Assembly: GCA_002783405.1 (NCBI GenBank)
Contig: PFGG01000073.1
Location: 1 to 64,000, forward strand
Length of the DNA: 64,000 bases
Origin: a bacterium (Candidatus Blackallbacteria) CG13_big_fil_rev_8_21_14_2_50_49_14
GTDB lineage: Bacteria > Cyanobacteriota > Sericytochromatia > UBA7694
Direction of reading: 5' to 3'
A program made the translations under genes and the position numbers. Below are positions 26,646 through 35,072 of the stretch, one piece after another. Under the pieces are notes generated by a model. That model was not told the DNA's origin and ran no database searches. It saw only the letters and a program-made list of their open reading frames with translations. The number at the start of each line of letters is the position of its first letter. Position 1 is the stretch's first letter.

Positions 26646-27177
26646 TCGGTTTCAGTCGATCTCCAAATTTTTGCTCAAGTTTGCGCAGCTTGGGCGGAAT
26701 GGCAAAAGAGCAGTAGGGCTGGTTGGGATTGTTTGAATAATAATTCTGATGGTAGTCTTCAGCAGGATAAAAAACACCCAAGGGTACTATTTCTGTGACG
26801 ATTGGTTTGGGCCAAAGTTTTGAGGCCTCTGTGGCCTGCAAAGAGACCTCCGCAATCTTTTTCTGTTCCTCAGACCCATAAAAGATTGCTGAACGGTATT
26901 GGCTGCCAACATCATTGCCCTGTCGATTCAGGGTGGTCGGATCATGGGTATGCCAGAAGACTTCAAGCAAATCAGCAAACGAAACCAAAGCAGGGTCATA
27001 GACGATCTGAATCACTTCAGCATGGCCCGTTTGACCTGAGCAAACCTGTTCATAAGTAGGGTTTGAAGTTTGACCTCCTGTATAGCCAGAGACAAGACTT
27101 AAAACCCCCTGAAGTCTTTGAAAAACAGCTTCTACACACCAAAAACAACCGGCGCCAAAAGTAGCTGTTTCTGGCAT
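26638..27177 (-). CDS. msrA: Peptide methionine-S-sulfoxide reductase MsrA
   Basis: A 179-residue repair enzyme that reduces methionine-S-sulfoxide in proteins and free methionine. The catalytic [12 protein letters not shown] motif is at the N terminus, followed by [25 protein letters not shown] and [13 protein letters not shown]. The ATG at 27177 has AGGAG 8 nt upstream, within the end of the PBP1A gene; a TTG one codon earlier is not needed. It follows PBP1A by 3 bases and is likely co-transcribed. Confidence 0.95.
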   Translation of the reverse strand: MPETATFGAGCFWCVEAVFQRLQGVLSLVSGYTGGQTSNPTYEQVCSGQTGHAEVIQIVYDPALVSFADLLEVFWHTHDPTTLNRQGNDVGSQYRSAIFYGSEEQKKIAEVSLQATEASKLWPKPIVTEIVPLGVFYPAEDYHQNYYSNNPNQPYCSFAIPPKLRKLEQKFGDRLKPIS

Positions 27178-27180
27178 CAA

Positions 27181-29391
27181 TTATTCTCCTGCTGCCTGTC
27201 CGGTCGCACTGCCACCTTCCATACGGCCCGAACGGGAGGTTGAACGTTGCAGACCTGTCATGCGGCCAGAGGGCGCTCTGTTCTCAATATTTTGAGGGAC
27301 CACCGCTCTTGGAGCCGTATTGCGAACGCGTACCCGCACTTGGGAACTGGTATCCAATTGAGACTCCGTGGTTTGTTGACGGGCACGGGCCGCCGCCGCT
27401 GCGGTAGCCGCTAAACGCGCTTTTTTCTTTTTTTCATCTTCATCTTCAACTTCAGCACTGGAAACAAAAGATCCTTTGCTGTAGAGGCGTTTACGCCGCA
27501 AAGGCAGTTCTTCAGGAAATTTCTCTGCAGGACGGCTCTTCAATGCCTCTACCATAAAATCTTTCCAGATAGGCGCGCAGAAAACGCCCCCGGTTGCCCC
27601 ATACATACGAGTGGGAGTATCGTTGCCGACCCAAATCGAAGTGACCAACTGAGGGGTATAGCCCATAAACCAAGCATCCCGGTGACTGCTGGTCGTTCCC
27701 GTTTTACCAGCCACCTGATAACCCGGGATATAGGCTGCCGTGGCGGTACCCCCGGTGACGACGGCCATCAGGGAATGGTTCAGAGCGCGAACAACATCTT
27801 GATCTAAAACCTTTTTGCCCTTGGGTTTGGCATTGTCCAAAATCACATTGCCATTCTTGTCTTCAATGCGCACAATCGGCGATGCCATATTTAAAATGCC
27901 ATCATTTGCAAAGGCCGAATAAGCCTGGGCCATTTCAAGCGGGGTAATTTCAGAGGCCCCCAAAGCCGAGGAAAGAAAAGGACGCACTTCGCTTTTAATG
28001 CCCAAACGCTTGGTCATTTCAATCACCTTATCAATGCCCACCTTGTCCATGACTTTCACAGCCACCACATTGACTGAAGCCATCAAGGCAGTGCGAATCG
28101 TCATGGCTCCACGGTAATTGCGGCCATAGTTTTGCGGGCTCCAGGTGGTTCCTGGCCCCGTCTTATAAACAGTCGGGCTATCCATTTCAGTGGTATAGGG
28201 GGTATAGCCATTTTCAAACGCAGTCACATACACAAAAGGCTTAAAAGAAGATCCCGTTTGGCGTTGAGCCTGAAAAGCACGGTTAAATTCATTTGCGCCA
28301 TAGCCAAATTTAGTTCCCCCTACCATCGCCACCACGTGTCCGGTTTTGGCATCAATCGAAACCAAAGCACCCTGTTGAATATTATAATTTTTTAATTTTT
28401 CAAGGTGGTCATTGACGACTTTAACGGCATGGTTTTGTGCTTTTACGTCAATGGAGGTATAAATTTTAAGGCCTTTGGTTTCTAATTCCGACTGACTGTA
28501 CAATGTTTTCAAATAATCCATGACATAGGTCGTGAAATAGGGGTGTTGCATGCCTCTGCGAATGCCATAGAGTTTGATTGGCTCAGACTTTGCTTTCTCA
28601 GCGTCTTCTTTGGTAATATAACCACTCTCAACCATTTTACGCAGGGTTTCAATCTGACGGGTTTTCGCCATTTGATAGTTCCGATAGGGTGAAAAAGCTT
28701 CAGGCCCCCGAATCAAACCGGCTATCATGGCAGCCTCAGCAATTGTCAAATCCTTACAGGATTTACCAAAATAAGTTTCTGCAGCCGCTTCAATGCCATA
28801 GGCATTGTGCCCCCAGTAAATCAAATTGAGATAGAGTTCAAGGATCTGATCCTTTGAAAAAGTTTGATCGACCTGTACAGAAAGTACGGCCTCTGCAGCT
28901 TTACGAGCATAGGAGCGTTCTGGGGTAAAGAACAGGTTTTTCACGACCTGCTGGGTAATTGTGGAGCCCCCTTGAACCGTTTCATTGCTATCCATATTGG
29001 CTTTTACAGCACGGGCAATCCCGATGGGGTCAATTCCCGTGTGCTGCTTAAAACGGGCATCCTCAATGGCGAGTACAGCATTGCGGACATGCGCAGGAAT
29101 TTCTTTTAAAAGGATCACTTTGCGATTTTCTTCGCCAAAAACCTGTTTCAAAACCGTACCGTCAGAGGTCAAGATTTCGCTACGCTCATGGGGATCAAAA
29201 TTCCCCAATTTCCGCACATCAGGCAAACTTTGCAAACGAAAATAAGCACCTGTGGCAAGGCCACCGGCCATCGCAAGAATTAAAAAAAGCAACGCCACAA
29301 AGAATTTTAAAAAAAGCACGAGAATGAATACTGTGATTTTTTTTGTTTTGGATTCAGGGTGTGGCTCGGTTATCGAAACTGAGGAACTCAT
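27181..29391 (-). CDS. mrcA: Bifunctional penicillin-binding protein 1A (transglycosylase/transpeptidase)
   Basis: A 736-residue peptidoglycan polymerase and cross-linker. One membrane anchor lies at about residues 20-50. The GT51 domain has AIEDARFKQHTGID (catalytic Glu) and GGSTITQQVVKNLF. The transpeptidase domain has RQTGSSFKPFVY (SxxK serine), ASVNVVAV (SxN) and AGKTGTTSSHRDAWFMG (KTG). The C-terminal 80 residues are a charged, low-complexity Lys/Ala/Arg tail with disorder-like composition. The start ATG at 29391 has GGAGG 6 nt upstream. The minus-strand msrA follows directly. Confidence 0.95.
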   Translation of the reverse strand: MSSSVSITEPHPESKTKKITVFILVLFLKFFVALLFLILAMAGGLATGAYFRLQSLPDVRKLGNFDPHERSEILTSDGTVLKQVFGEENRKVILLKEIPAHVRNAVLAIEDARFKQHTGIDPIGIARAVKANMDSNETVQGGSTITQQVVKNLFFTPERSYARKAAEAVLSVQVDQTFSKDQILELYLNLIYWGHNAYGIEAAAETYFGKSCKDLTIAEAAMIAGLIRGPEAFSPYRNYQMAKTRQIETLRKMVESGYITKEDAEKAKSEPIKLYGIRRGMQHPYFTTYVMDYLKTLYSQSELETKGLKIYTSIDVKAQNHAVKVVNDHLEKLKNYNIQQGALVSIDAKTGHVVAMVGGTKFGYGANEFNRAFQAQRQTGSSFKPFVYVTAFENGYTPYTTEMDSPTVYKTGPGTTWSPQNYGRNYRGAMTIRTALMASVNVVAVKVMDKVGIDKVIEMTKRLGIKSEVRPFLSSALGASEITPLEMAQAYSAFANDGILNMASPIVRIEDKNGNVILDNAKPKGKKVLDQDVVRALNHSLMAVVTGGTATAAYIPGYQVAGKTGTTSSHRDAWFMGYTPQLVTSIWVGNDTPTRMYGATGGVFCAPIWKDFMVEALKSRPAEKFPEELPLRRKRLYSKGSFVSSAEVEDEDEKKKKARLAATAAAAARARQQTTESQLDTSSQVRVRVRNTAPRAVVPQNIENRAPSGRMTGLQRSTSRSGRMEGGSATGQAAGE

Positions 29392-29547
29392 CAAAGGCCT
29401 CCAACTGCATCTCAGGCCATTATAACATCACAAAGATTCATGCCATCAGGTGATCGGTCACAACCGATATATGCTATTTAACCCCTATCTGGATACCAAA
29501 AGGGTATAATGCTAGTTAAAAATGGCTGAAGTGAGTATTGAATAGCG

Positions 29548-30510
29548 ATGGATCCACACACAGCAGCAATTGATATTCAGGGCCTCACCAAAACATTTCA
29601 TGTGGGTTTCTGGCGCAAACGCGTAGAAGTTTTAAAAGGCGTTGATCTTCAAGTCTTTCCAGGTGAAACCTTTGGATTATTAGGGCCAAATGGCGCAGGA
29701 AAAACAACCACAATCAAAACACTCGTAGGTTTGGTCAAACCTGATGGGGGCGAAGTACATGTACTCGGCCAACTTCCCTCAAATACGCGTAATCGTTCTC
29801 AAATAGGTTATTTGCCTGAACACCCTTCCGTTTACGGCTATTTGAGTGGTTATGAATTTCTAAACCTTTGCGGAGACTTTTTCGGGCTTTCAGCCCGTAT
29901 CCTGAAACAACGGATCCCCATGCTTCTGGATCGGGTTCAACTCTCTGATTTCTCTGCCCGCAAACAAATCAGAACCTATTCAAAAGGCATGATGCAGCGT
30001 CTGGGCTTTGCCCAAGCCTTGATCAATGATCCTCAACTTTTATTATTAGATGAACCCATGTCGGGTTTGGATCCTTTGGGACGACATGATGTCAAAGAAC
30101 TGGTACTCGATCTTAAACGTGAAGGCCGAACGATTTTATTTAATTCGCATATTCTTTCCGATGTCGAAGCCATTTGTGACAGAGTGGGCATCATGGCTGA
30201 TGGAAAAATCGTACTCACAGGAAAAATGCAACAACTCTTACGTCCCATGGACAATCTCTACCATATGCAAATTCATAAACTTGATAAATTGGGACATACC
30301 AATCTCAAACGCCTGTCTTTGCGGTGCATTGAGCAAAAGCCTGGCATGGTAGAGGCTACTTTTAACAGCTTGGATAAAGCCTTAAAAGCCTTGGCGGTCG
30401 CGCGCCAATCGGGGGGAGAATTGATTGAACTCAAAACACATTATCGCAGCCTGGAAAACCTCTTTGTCGATGAAGTTCAAAAAGCCCGCCAGACAGGAGG
30501 AGAAGAATGA
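29548..30510 (+). CDS. ABC-2 type transporter ATPase (GldA/CcmA-like)
   Basis: A 320-residue ATPase. Walker A is GPNGAGKTTT, the Q-loop region is IGYLPEHPSVYGYLSG, and the signature is YSKGMMQRLGFAQ in the relaxed form common in this subfamily. Walker B is LLLLDEPMSGLDP and the H-loop is FNSHILSDVE. About 90 extra residues at the C terminus are typical of exporters in this group. The stop overlaps the next start (ATGA). A TATAAT at 29505-29510 could be the -10 of its promoter, but the -35 is poor. Confidence 0.9.
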   Translation: MDPHTAAIDIQGLTKTFHVGFWRKRVEVLKGVDLQVFPGETFGLLGPNGAGKTTTIKTLVGLVKPDGGEVHVLGQLPSNTRNRSQIGYLPEHPSVYGYLSGYEFLNLCGDFFGLSARILKQRIPMLLDRVQLSDFSARKQIRTYSKGMMQRLGFAQALINDPQLLLLDEPMSGLDPLGRHDVKELVLDLKREGRTILFNSHILSDVEAICDRVGIMADGKIVLTGKMQQLLRPMDNLYHMQIHKLDKLGHTNLKRLSLRCIEQKPGMVEATFNSLDKALKALAVARQSGGELIELKTHYRSLENLFVDEVQKARQTGGEE

Positions 30511-31283
30511 GAAGTTTTCCGCTTGCCCTCAATACTCTACGTGAAGCTATTCGCGATAAAATTCTCTATGTCATTCTGCTTTTTTCCTTTATTCTGATCT
30601 CATCAGGCATTCTGCTCAAATCGCTGAGCTTGAATCAAGAAAACAAAATCGTCTTGGATCTGGGCCTTTCAAGCATCAGTATCTTTGGTTTGATTATTAC
30701 GATCTTTGTAGGCACCAACCTGCTCAATAAAGAAATCGATAAAAAAACTATCTATTTATTGCTGAGCAAACCCTTGAACCGCTCAGATTTCATCCTTGGA
30801 AAATTTATGGGGCTATCGATCATGCTGCTGATGATTGTGGCCTCGATGGGCATGGCTTTCTATCTTGTGCTTTGGTATACCTCTGGGGGGCTCAGTGGCA
30901 TTTTGCCAATCTTTGAAAGCAGCGCCCAAGCCATTCTCTTGATCTATATCGAAATGGTACTTTTAACGGCCCTTGCCATCTTTTTCTCGACCTTTGCAAC
31001 GCCTGTCATGAGTGCAATCTTTACTCTTGCAGCTTATACCATCGGCCATATGAGCAATGATATTGTCAGTTTTGGTAAACTCTCACAAAGCCCCCTGGTC
31101 GTTCAATTGACACAGTTTATTTTTTATCTTTTGCCTGATCTTGAACGTCTCAACTTGAAGAACCATTTAATGAGCCATGCCGTTTCTGCTGAAATTTTTG
31201 GGGGAAGCATCGCTTATGGTCTGATGTACACCCTGGGCTTACTGCTGTTGAGCATGGTGATTTTCGACTTTAAGGAATTTTAG
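30507..31283 (+). CDS. ABC-2 type transporter permease
   Basis: A 258-residue inner-membrane protein with six hydrophobic segments. It shows the ABC-2 pattern LNKEIDKKTIYLLLSKPLNR between TM2 and TM3, the coupling region of this family. It is translationally coupled to the ATPase before it and lies 4 nt from the TPR gene after it. The cargo is unknown. Confidence 0.88.
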   Translation: MRSFPLALNTLREAIRDKILYVILLFSFILISSGILLKSLSLNQENKIVLDLGLSSISIFGLIITIFVGTNLLNKEIDKKTIYLLLSKPLNRSDFILGKFMGLSIMLLMIVASMGMAFYLVLWYTSGGLSGILPIFESSAQAILLIYIEMVLLTALAIFFSTFATPVMSAIFTLAAYTIGHMSNDIVSFGKLSQSPLVVQLTQFIFYLLPDLERLNLKNHLMSHAVSAEIFGGSIAYGLMYTLGLLLLSMVIFDFKEF

Positions 31284-31287
31284 TCAG

Positions 31288-32262
31288 ATGTGGGCACGTA
31301 CATGGATAGCCATTCTGTTTATTGGTGCAGCGAGTCTGACCCACTCCCTGCATTTAAATCAGATCAAAGCCCTGCCCAAAGATAAAAACAGCTTCGATCA
31401 GCTGTACTTACCCGATCCTGCTTTTCTGAAAATCACTGCTTTGGGGCATCAAAGCTTGTATGCAGATCTGCTCTGGTTGCAAACCATTCAGTATTACGGT
31501 GATCGTGAAAAACAGGGAAAACCCTCCCCCTATCTTTACCGCTATTTTGATGCAATGACGACACTGGATCCTGATTTCATCAATCTTTACACCTTTGCAA
31601 GCTACGTCATGGGTGAAGACAAAAATTTGCGGGACAAAACCATTCAACTGCTCCAAAAAGGGATGCGTTTAAATCCGGATAACTGGCTCATCCCCTATCA
31701 TATGGGATTGTTTTACTATCTTTACTATAAAGACTATGAAAATGCTGCCAAATATTTTGAACACACGAGTAAATTGCCCCATGCGCCCGATTTTGCAGCG
31801 CGCATGGCCGCCCAACTTTACCGCAAGGCAGATCCCCTCAGCAATTGCCAACTTTCGCTGCAACTTTGGTCTGAAAATATTCAAAATGCTTCTGAAAAAA
31901 ATCTCAAGGAACGCGCCCAACGCCATTTTATTGAAACAGCCACACTCTGTGATTTAATTCGGATTGAACACGCTATTAAAGCCTTTGGCACACAAATCGC
32001 AGCTCAGCCCAAACCGACCCCGCTACCGCCTTTGCGCAGAGGTTTTCGGAGACCTCAGCCAACAAGTGTAGCTCCCAGCCGTTCCATTTACCCCCGCAGC
32101 CTGGAAGAATTGGTGCAGGTTGGCTTGTTAAAATCCTTGCCTTTGGATTTTTATAAACGCCCGTACCTCTATGATCCACAAACAGGCAAGGTCAAAGTAC
32201 AAGACTTGCCATGGCCCGTCTACGATATCGACTTACAACCCTATCTCAGTAAAAAATCGTAA
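31288..32262 (+). CDS. Membrane-anchored TPR-like protein, partner of the ABC-2 exporter
   Basis: A 324-residue protein. One N-terminal hydrophobic segment (signal anchor or uncleaved signal, residues 5-22) leads to helical repeats with TPR character (NPDNWLIPYHMGLFYYLYY, DYENAAKYFEHTSKLPHAPD). A Pro/Arg-rich linker near residue 245 precedes a C-terminal stretch with pilin- or GspG-like wording (SLEELVQVGLLKSLPLD, YDPQTGKVK). The third place in the operon suggests it is the periplasmic partner of the exporter. I do not recognise a named family. Confidence 0.75.
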   Translation: MWARTWIAILFIGAASLTHSLHLNQIKALPKDKNSFDQLYLPDPAFLKITALGHQSLYADLLWLQTIQYYGDREKQGKPSPYLYRYFDAMTTLDPDFINLYTFASYVMGEDKNLRDKTIQLLQKGMRLNPDNWLIPYHMGLFYYLYYKDYENAAKYFEHTSKLPHAPDFAARMAAQLYRKADPLSNCQLSLQLWSENIQNASEKNLKERAQRHFIETATLCDLIRIEHAIKAFGTQIAAQPKPTPLPPLRRGFRRPQPTSVAPSRSIYPRSLEELVQVGLLKSLPLDFYKRPYLYDPQTGKVKVQDLPWPVYDIDLQPYLSKKS

Positions 32263-32267
32263 GCGGT

Positions 32268-33833
32268 TTACTCACCCAGGACCATCTCTTGTGGGTCACC
32301 CGAAGCCGGTCGGGCACGGGTTTGCGCCCACTGTCGCAAAGCATCAATGGCTTCGCGCATGGTATGTGAAAGCGGAACTGATTGACGAATGGTATTGATT
32401 AAATCCTGATTCTGGAGTTCGCGACGACTGTCAAAACTGTCATATAGCGCAGAGATCACAACCTGTTCGATTTCCGCACCTGAAAACCCCTTCGATAGAT
32501 CAGCCAACAATTTGACATCAAAAGATTGAGGATCCCGACCACGTTGCTGAAGATGGATTTTAAAAATTTCCATTCTCTCGCGTTGGCTGGGCAAATCCAA
32601 AAAGAAGATCTCATCAAATCGACCTTTTCTCAAGAGTTCTGGAGGCAGAGCAGAAATATCATTGGCGGTTGCAATCAGAAAAACAGGCGCGGTTTTTTCC
32701 TGCATCCAGGTCAAAAAACTCGACAAGACACGGGCAGTGGTGCCTCCATCTGAGAAATTAGAACTGTGAACCCCACTCATGCCCTTATCCAGTTCATCAA
32801 GCCAAAGCAGGCAGGGAGCAATGGATTCAGCGGTTTTAATCACGGTGCGAATATTCGCCTCTGAAGAGCCCACCAACCCCGAAAAAACACTGCCAATATC
32901 CAAACGCAAAAGGGGCAAGTTCCAAAGCGCAGAAACAGCCTTGGCCACCAGACTTTTGCCAGAACCAGAAACGCCAATCAGCAAGACTCCTTTGGGGTGG
33001 GGCAAGCCGTAATTGCGTGCATTTTCTGAAAACGCCAGACTGCGCTTGCTCATCCACGATTTTAAATGATCCAGCCCCCCTACTGAGTCGATGGTTGCCT
33101 CTGGAGAGAAATACTCCAAAATACCACTCTTACGAATAATTTGTTTTTTCTCAAGCAAAATAATAGGAATATCTTGAGGATCTATTCGTCCCTTGGCAAC
33201 TATCGCTTTTGCAAATACATTTTCAGCCTCAACCAATGTCAATCCTTGGGCTGCCTGCAGGAGTTTCTCACGATCTCCGGTCTGAAGATTGATTTTGACA
33301 TTGGGATTATTGCTAACTGAGTTGATAATATCATCCAGTTTTTTTCCCAATTCGGGAAGATTTGGCAAAGGAAAATCGACCATGGCCATATCTTTTTCCA
33401 ATTCTTCAGGTACACGGGGAACAGGGGAAAGAATAATGATCGTTTTAAAGCTGGTCTTGAGCGCAATGGTTAAATCTCGTAAGCGACGAATCACACGGGC
33501 GTCGTGCATAAAGGGATGAAAATCCTTGAGAATAAACAGGGCTCCCTTTTGGTAACGCTCAATATAGTCCAGAGCGGCAACAGGGTCTTGGGTATTTTCA
33601 AAAAGTTTCTTGGCTGCACTGCCAGCTTCTAAATTTTGAATCCCTTGGGTAATCGTCCAGTTAAAAATGGCCTTGTTTCGGCTGCGTGCGATTTCTATTA
33701 GTAGATTTTCTACTCTTTTTTCTTCCCAAGACACAACATAGATCAAGGGATAGCGTGCCCGAATCATGACATGGACTTCATCAATCAGAGCATTGGTTTC
33801 ATTGCGATTCTTTTGATTTTGCATAATACCCAT
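32268..33833 (-). CDS. ycf46: Ycf46-like AAA+ ATPase
   Basis: A 521-residue cytosolic protein. The N-terminal ~250 residues are a RecA/AAA-like degenerate domain typical of Ycf46 ([42 protein letters not shown]). A functional AAA domain follows, with Walker [14 protein letters not shown], Walker [18 protein letters not shown] as sensor 1 and [11 protein letters not shown] with the arginine finger. Ycf46 is conserved in cyanobacteria and plastids and has been linked to inorganic carbon use; the exact job is not established. It is convergent with the ABC operon. Confidence 0.88.
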   Translation of the reverse strand: MGIMQNQKNRNETNALIDEVHVMIRARYPLIYVVSWEEKRVENLLIEIARSRNKAIFNWTITQGIQNLEAGSAAKKLFENTQDPVAALDYIERYQKGALFILKDFHPFMHDARVIRRLRDLTIALKTSFKTIIILSPVPRVPEELEKDMAMVDFPLPNLPELGKKLDDIINSVSNNPNVKINLQTGDREKLLQAAQGLTLVEAENVFAKAIVAKGRIDPQDIPIILLEKKQIIRKSGILEYFSPEATIDSVGGLDHLKSWMSKRSLAFSENARNYGLPHPKGVLLIGVSGSGKSLVAKAVSALWNLPLLRLDIGSVFSGLVGSSEANIRTVIKTAESIAPCLLWLDELDKGMSGVHSSNFSDGGTTARVLSSFLTWMQEKTAPVFLIATANDISALPPELLRKGRFDEIFFLDLPSQRERMEIFKIHLQQRGRDPQSFDVKLLADLSKGFSGAEIEQVVISALYDSFDSRRELQNQDLINTIRQSVPLSHTMREAIDALRQWAQTRARPASGDPQEMVLGE

Positions 33834-33876
33834 TTTAACGCACTATTTTTCCATCAAGAGGTATTTTTTTTTCGAT

Positions 33877-33892
33877 TAATCGATTATATAAT
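33877..33892 (+). promoter_or_regulatory. Palindrome abutting a TATAAT box upstream of the HTH gene
   Basis: The perfect 10-bp palindrome TAATCGATTA (33877-33886) is followed directly by TATAAT (33887-33892). The position, about 65 nt before the HTH start, fits an operator over a promoter. Autoregulation is inference. Confidence 0.45.
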
Positions 33893-33957
33893 AAATGATA
33901 TTACCTACAAGATATATTGTTTGCATAAATCACTCTAAAATAAGCGGGCCTAGATCT

Positions 33958-34362
33958 ATGAGTCGAATTCACTGTAACCTATCCAATCTGCGCAAGCAGA
34001 AAAATTTGCGCCAGACCGATCTCTCCAAAATGACTGGCATTTCTCAAAAGGCCCTGAGCGAGCTGGAAACCGGCAAATCCAAAGGCGTATCTTTCAGTAC
34101 CCTGGCTAAACTTTGTGATGCGCTTGAAGTCACGGTCGATCAAATGTTCGAAATCTCTTTGGAGCATAGCAGTGGTGCACCTGCGATTATGCTGATCACC
34201 AAACCCTCCTGTTCCTTCTGTGGCAAGAATGAACAGGATGTAGAATTGCTGGTAGTGGGCAAAGGCAACCCACGTACGCCTGTTTATATCTGCTCAGAAT
34301 GTATCGATCGCTGCAATAAATTGCTTGAAGAGGATCGCAAGATTCGGGGCGTAAAACACTGA
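33958..34362 (+). CDS. Xre-type HTH regulator fused to a ClpX-type C4 zinc finger
   Basis: A 134-residue protein in two parts. Residues ~5-65 are a Cro/C1-type HTH (LRKQKNLRQTDLSKMTGIS, then KALSELETGKSKGVSFSTL). Residues ~82-125 are a zinc-binding domain of the ClpX N-terminal type (CSFCGKNEQDVELLVVG, YICSECIDRCNKLLEED), with the full Cx2C-x~21-Cx2C set. No AAA domain follows. In ClpX this finger dimerises and binds adaptors and substrates. The fusion suggests a regulator that is dimerised by, or tethered to, the Clp protease (inference). The ATG at 33958 is the natural start of the HTH; the longer frame from 33895 covers the promoter. Confidence 0.85.
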   Translation: MSRIHCNLSNLRKQKNLRQTDLSKMTGISQKALSELETGKSKGVSFSTLAKLCDALEVTVDQMFEISLEHSSGAPAIMLITKPSCSFCGKNEQDVELLVVGKGNPRTPVYICSECIDRCNKLLEEDRKIRGVKH

Positions 34363-34384
34363 ACCCAGGCTGAAAAAGAAAACT

Positions 34385-34993
34385 TTAATCCAGGGTACCA
34401 ATTCGTTTCAAAGGCCAAAATCGAAATGCCGCGTGTCCAATAATATTTTTAGTGGGCAAAGTTCCCCAGACATGACTGTCCATACTGTTATTGCGGTTGT
34501 CCCCCATCATGAAAAAATTATTTTCAGGAATTTTCACCGGGGGCATATCATAGACGGGAGGCTCTTTGATATAGGCGCTTTCTTCAAGTGCTTTGCCATT
34601 GATCCAGACTTTGCCGTCCCGTACTTCAATCGTTTCTCCTGGAAGCCCAATCACCCGCTTGATATAGGCAGGGGTTGTAGAAAAGCCCAACCATTTCAAG
34701 GTATTGGAGACTGGAGATTCTTGATTTTGGGTTTCAGAAGGGGGATAAAAAACCAGAATATCGCCGCGCTTATACTTCTGTGTATAATTCGAGATTTTTT
34801 CAACAATCAGCCGATCCTGAACTTTTAAAGTCGGCAACATCGATTCCGAGGGTATATAACGCGGTTCAGCAACAGCAGCGCGCGTGATCAAAGCCAGTCC
34901 CAAAGCCACAACCACCGTCTCAACGGTTTCGCGTGCCTTTGACTTTTTGGGCAACGCCTTTAAAGGTGCGTCATTTGAATCTAACTCTTGCAT
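34385..34993 (-). CDS. lepB: Signal peptidase I
   Basis: A 202-residue membrane protease that removes signal peptides of exported proteins. The N-terminal anchor is ETVVVALGLALITRAAV. The catalytic serine is in PSESMLPTLKV and the lysine in YIKRVIGLPGETIEV, followed by GDNRNNSMDSHVWG. One transmembrane helix and a compact catalytic domain match the Gram-positive/cyanobacterial size rather than the 324-residue E. coli enzyme. It converges with the HTH gene. Confidence 0.95.
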   Translation of the reverse strand: MQELDSNDAPLKALPKKSKARETVETVVVALGLALITRAAVAEPRYIPSESMLPTLKVQDRLIVEKISNYTQKYKRGDILVFYPPSETQNQESPVSNTLKWLGFSTTPAYIKRVIGLPGETIEVRDGKVWINGKALEESAYIKEPPVYDMPPVKIPENNFFMMGDNRNNSMDSHVWGTLPTKNIIGHAAFRFWPLKRIGTLD

Positions 34994-35072
34994 GACTTCA
35001 TTATTCCCAACTTACCTGTTTCTATGTTTTTACTATAACGCAATTCGAAGCCTGGGGAAAATGACTTGCAGC

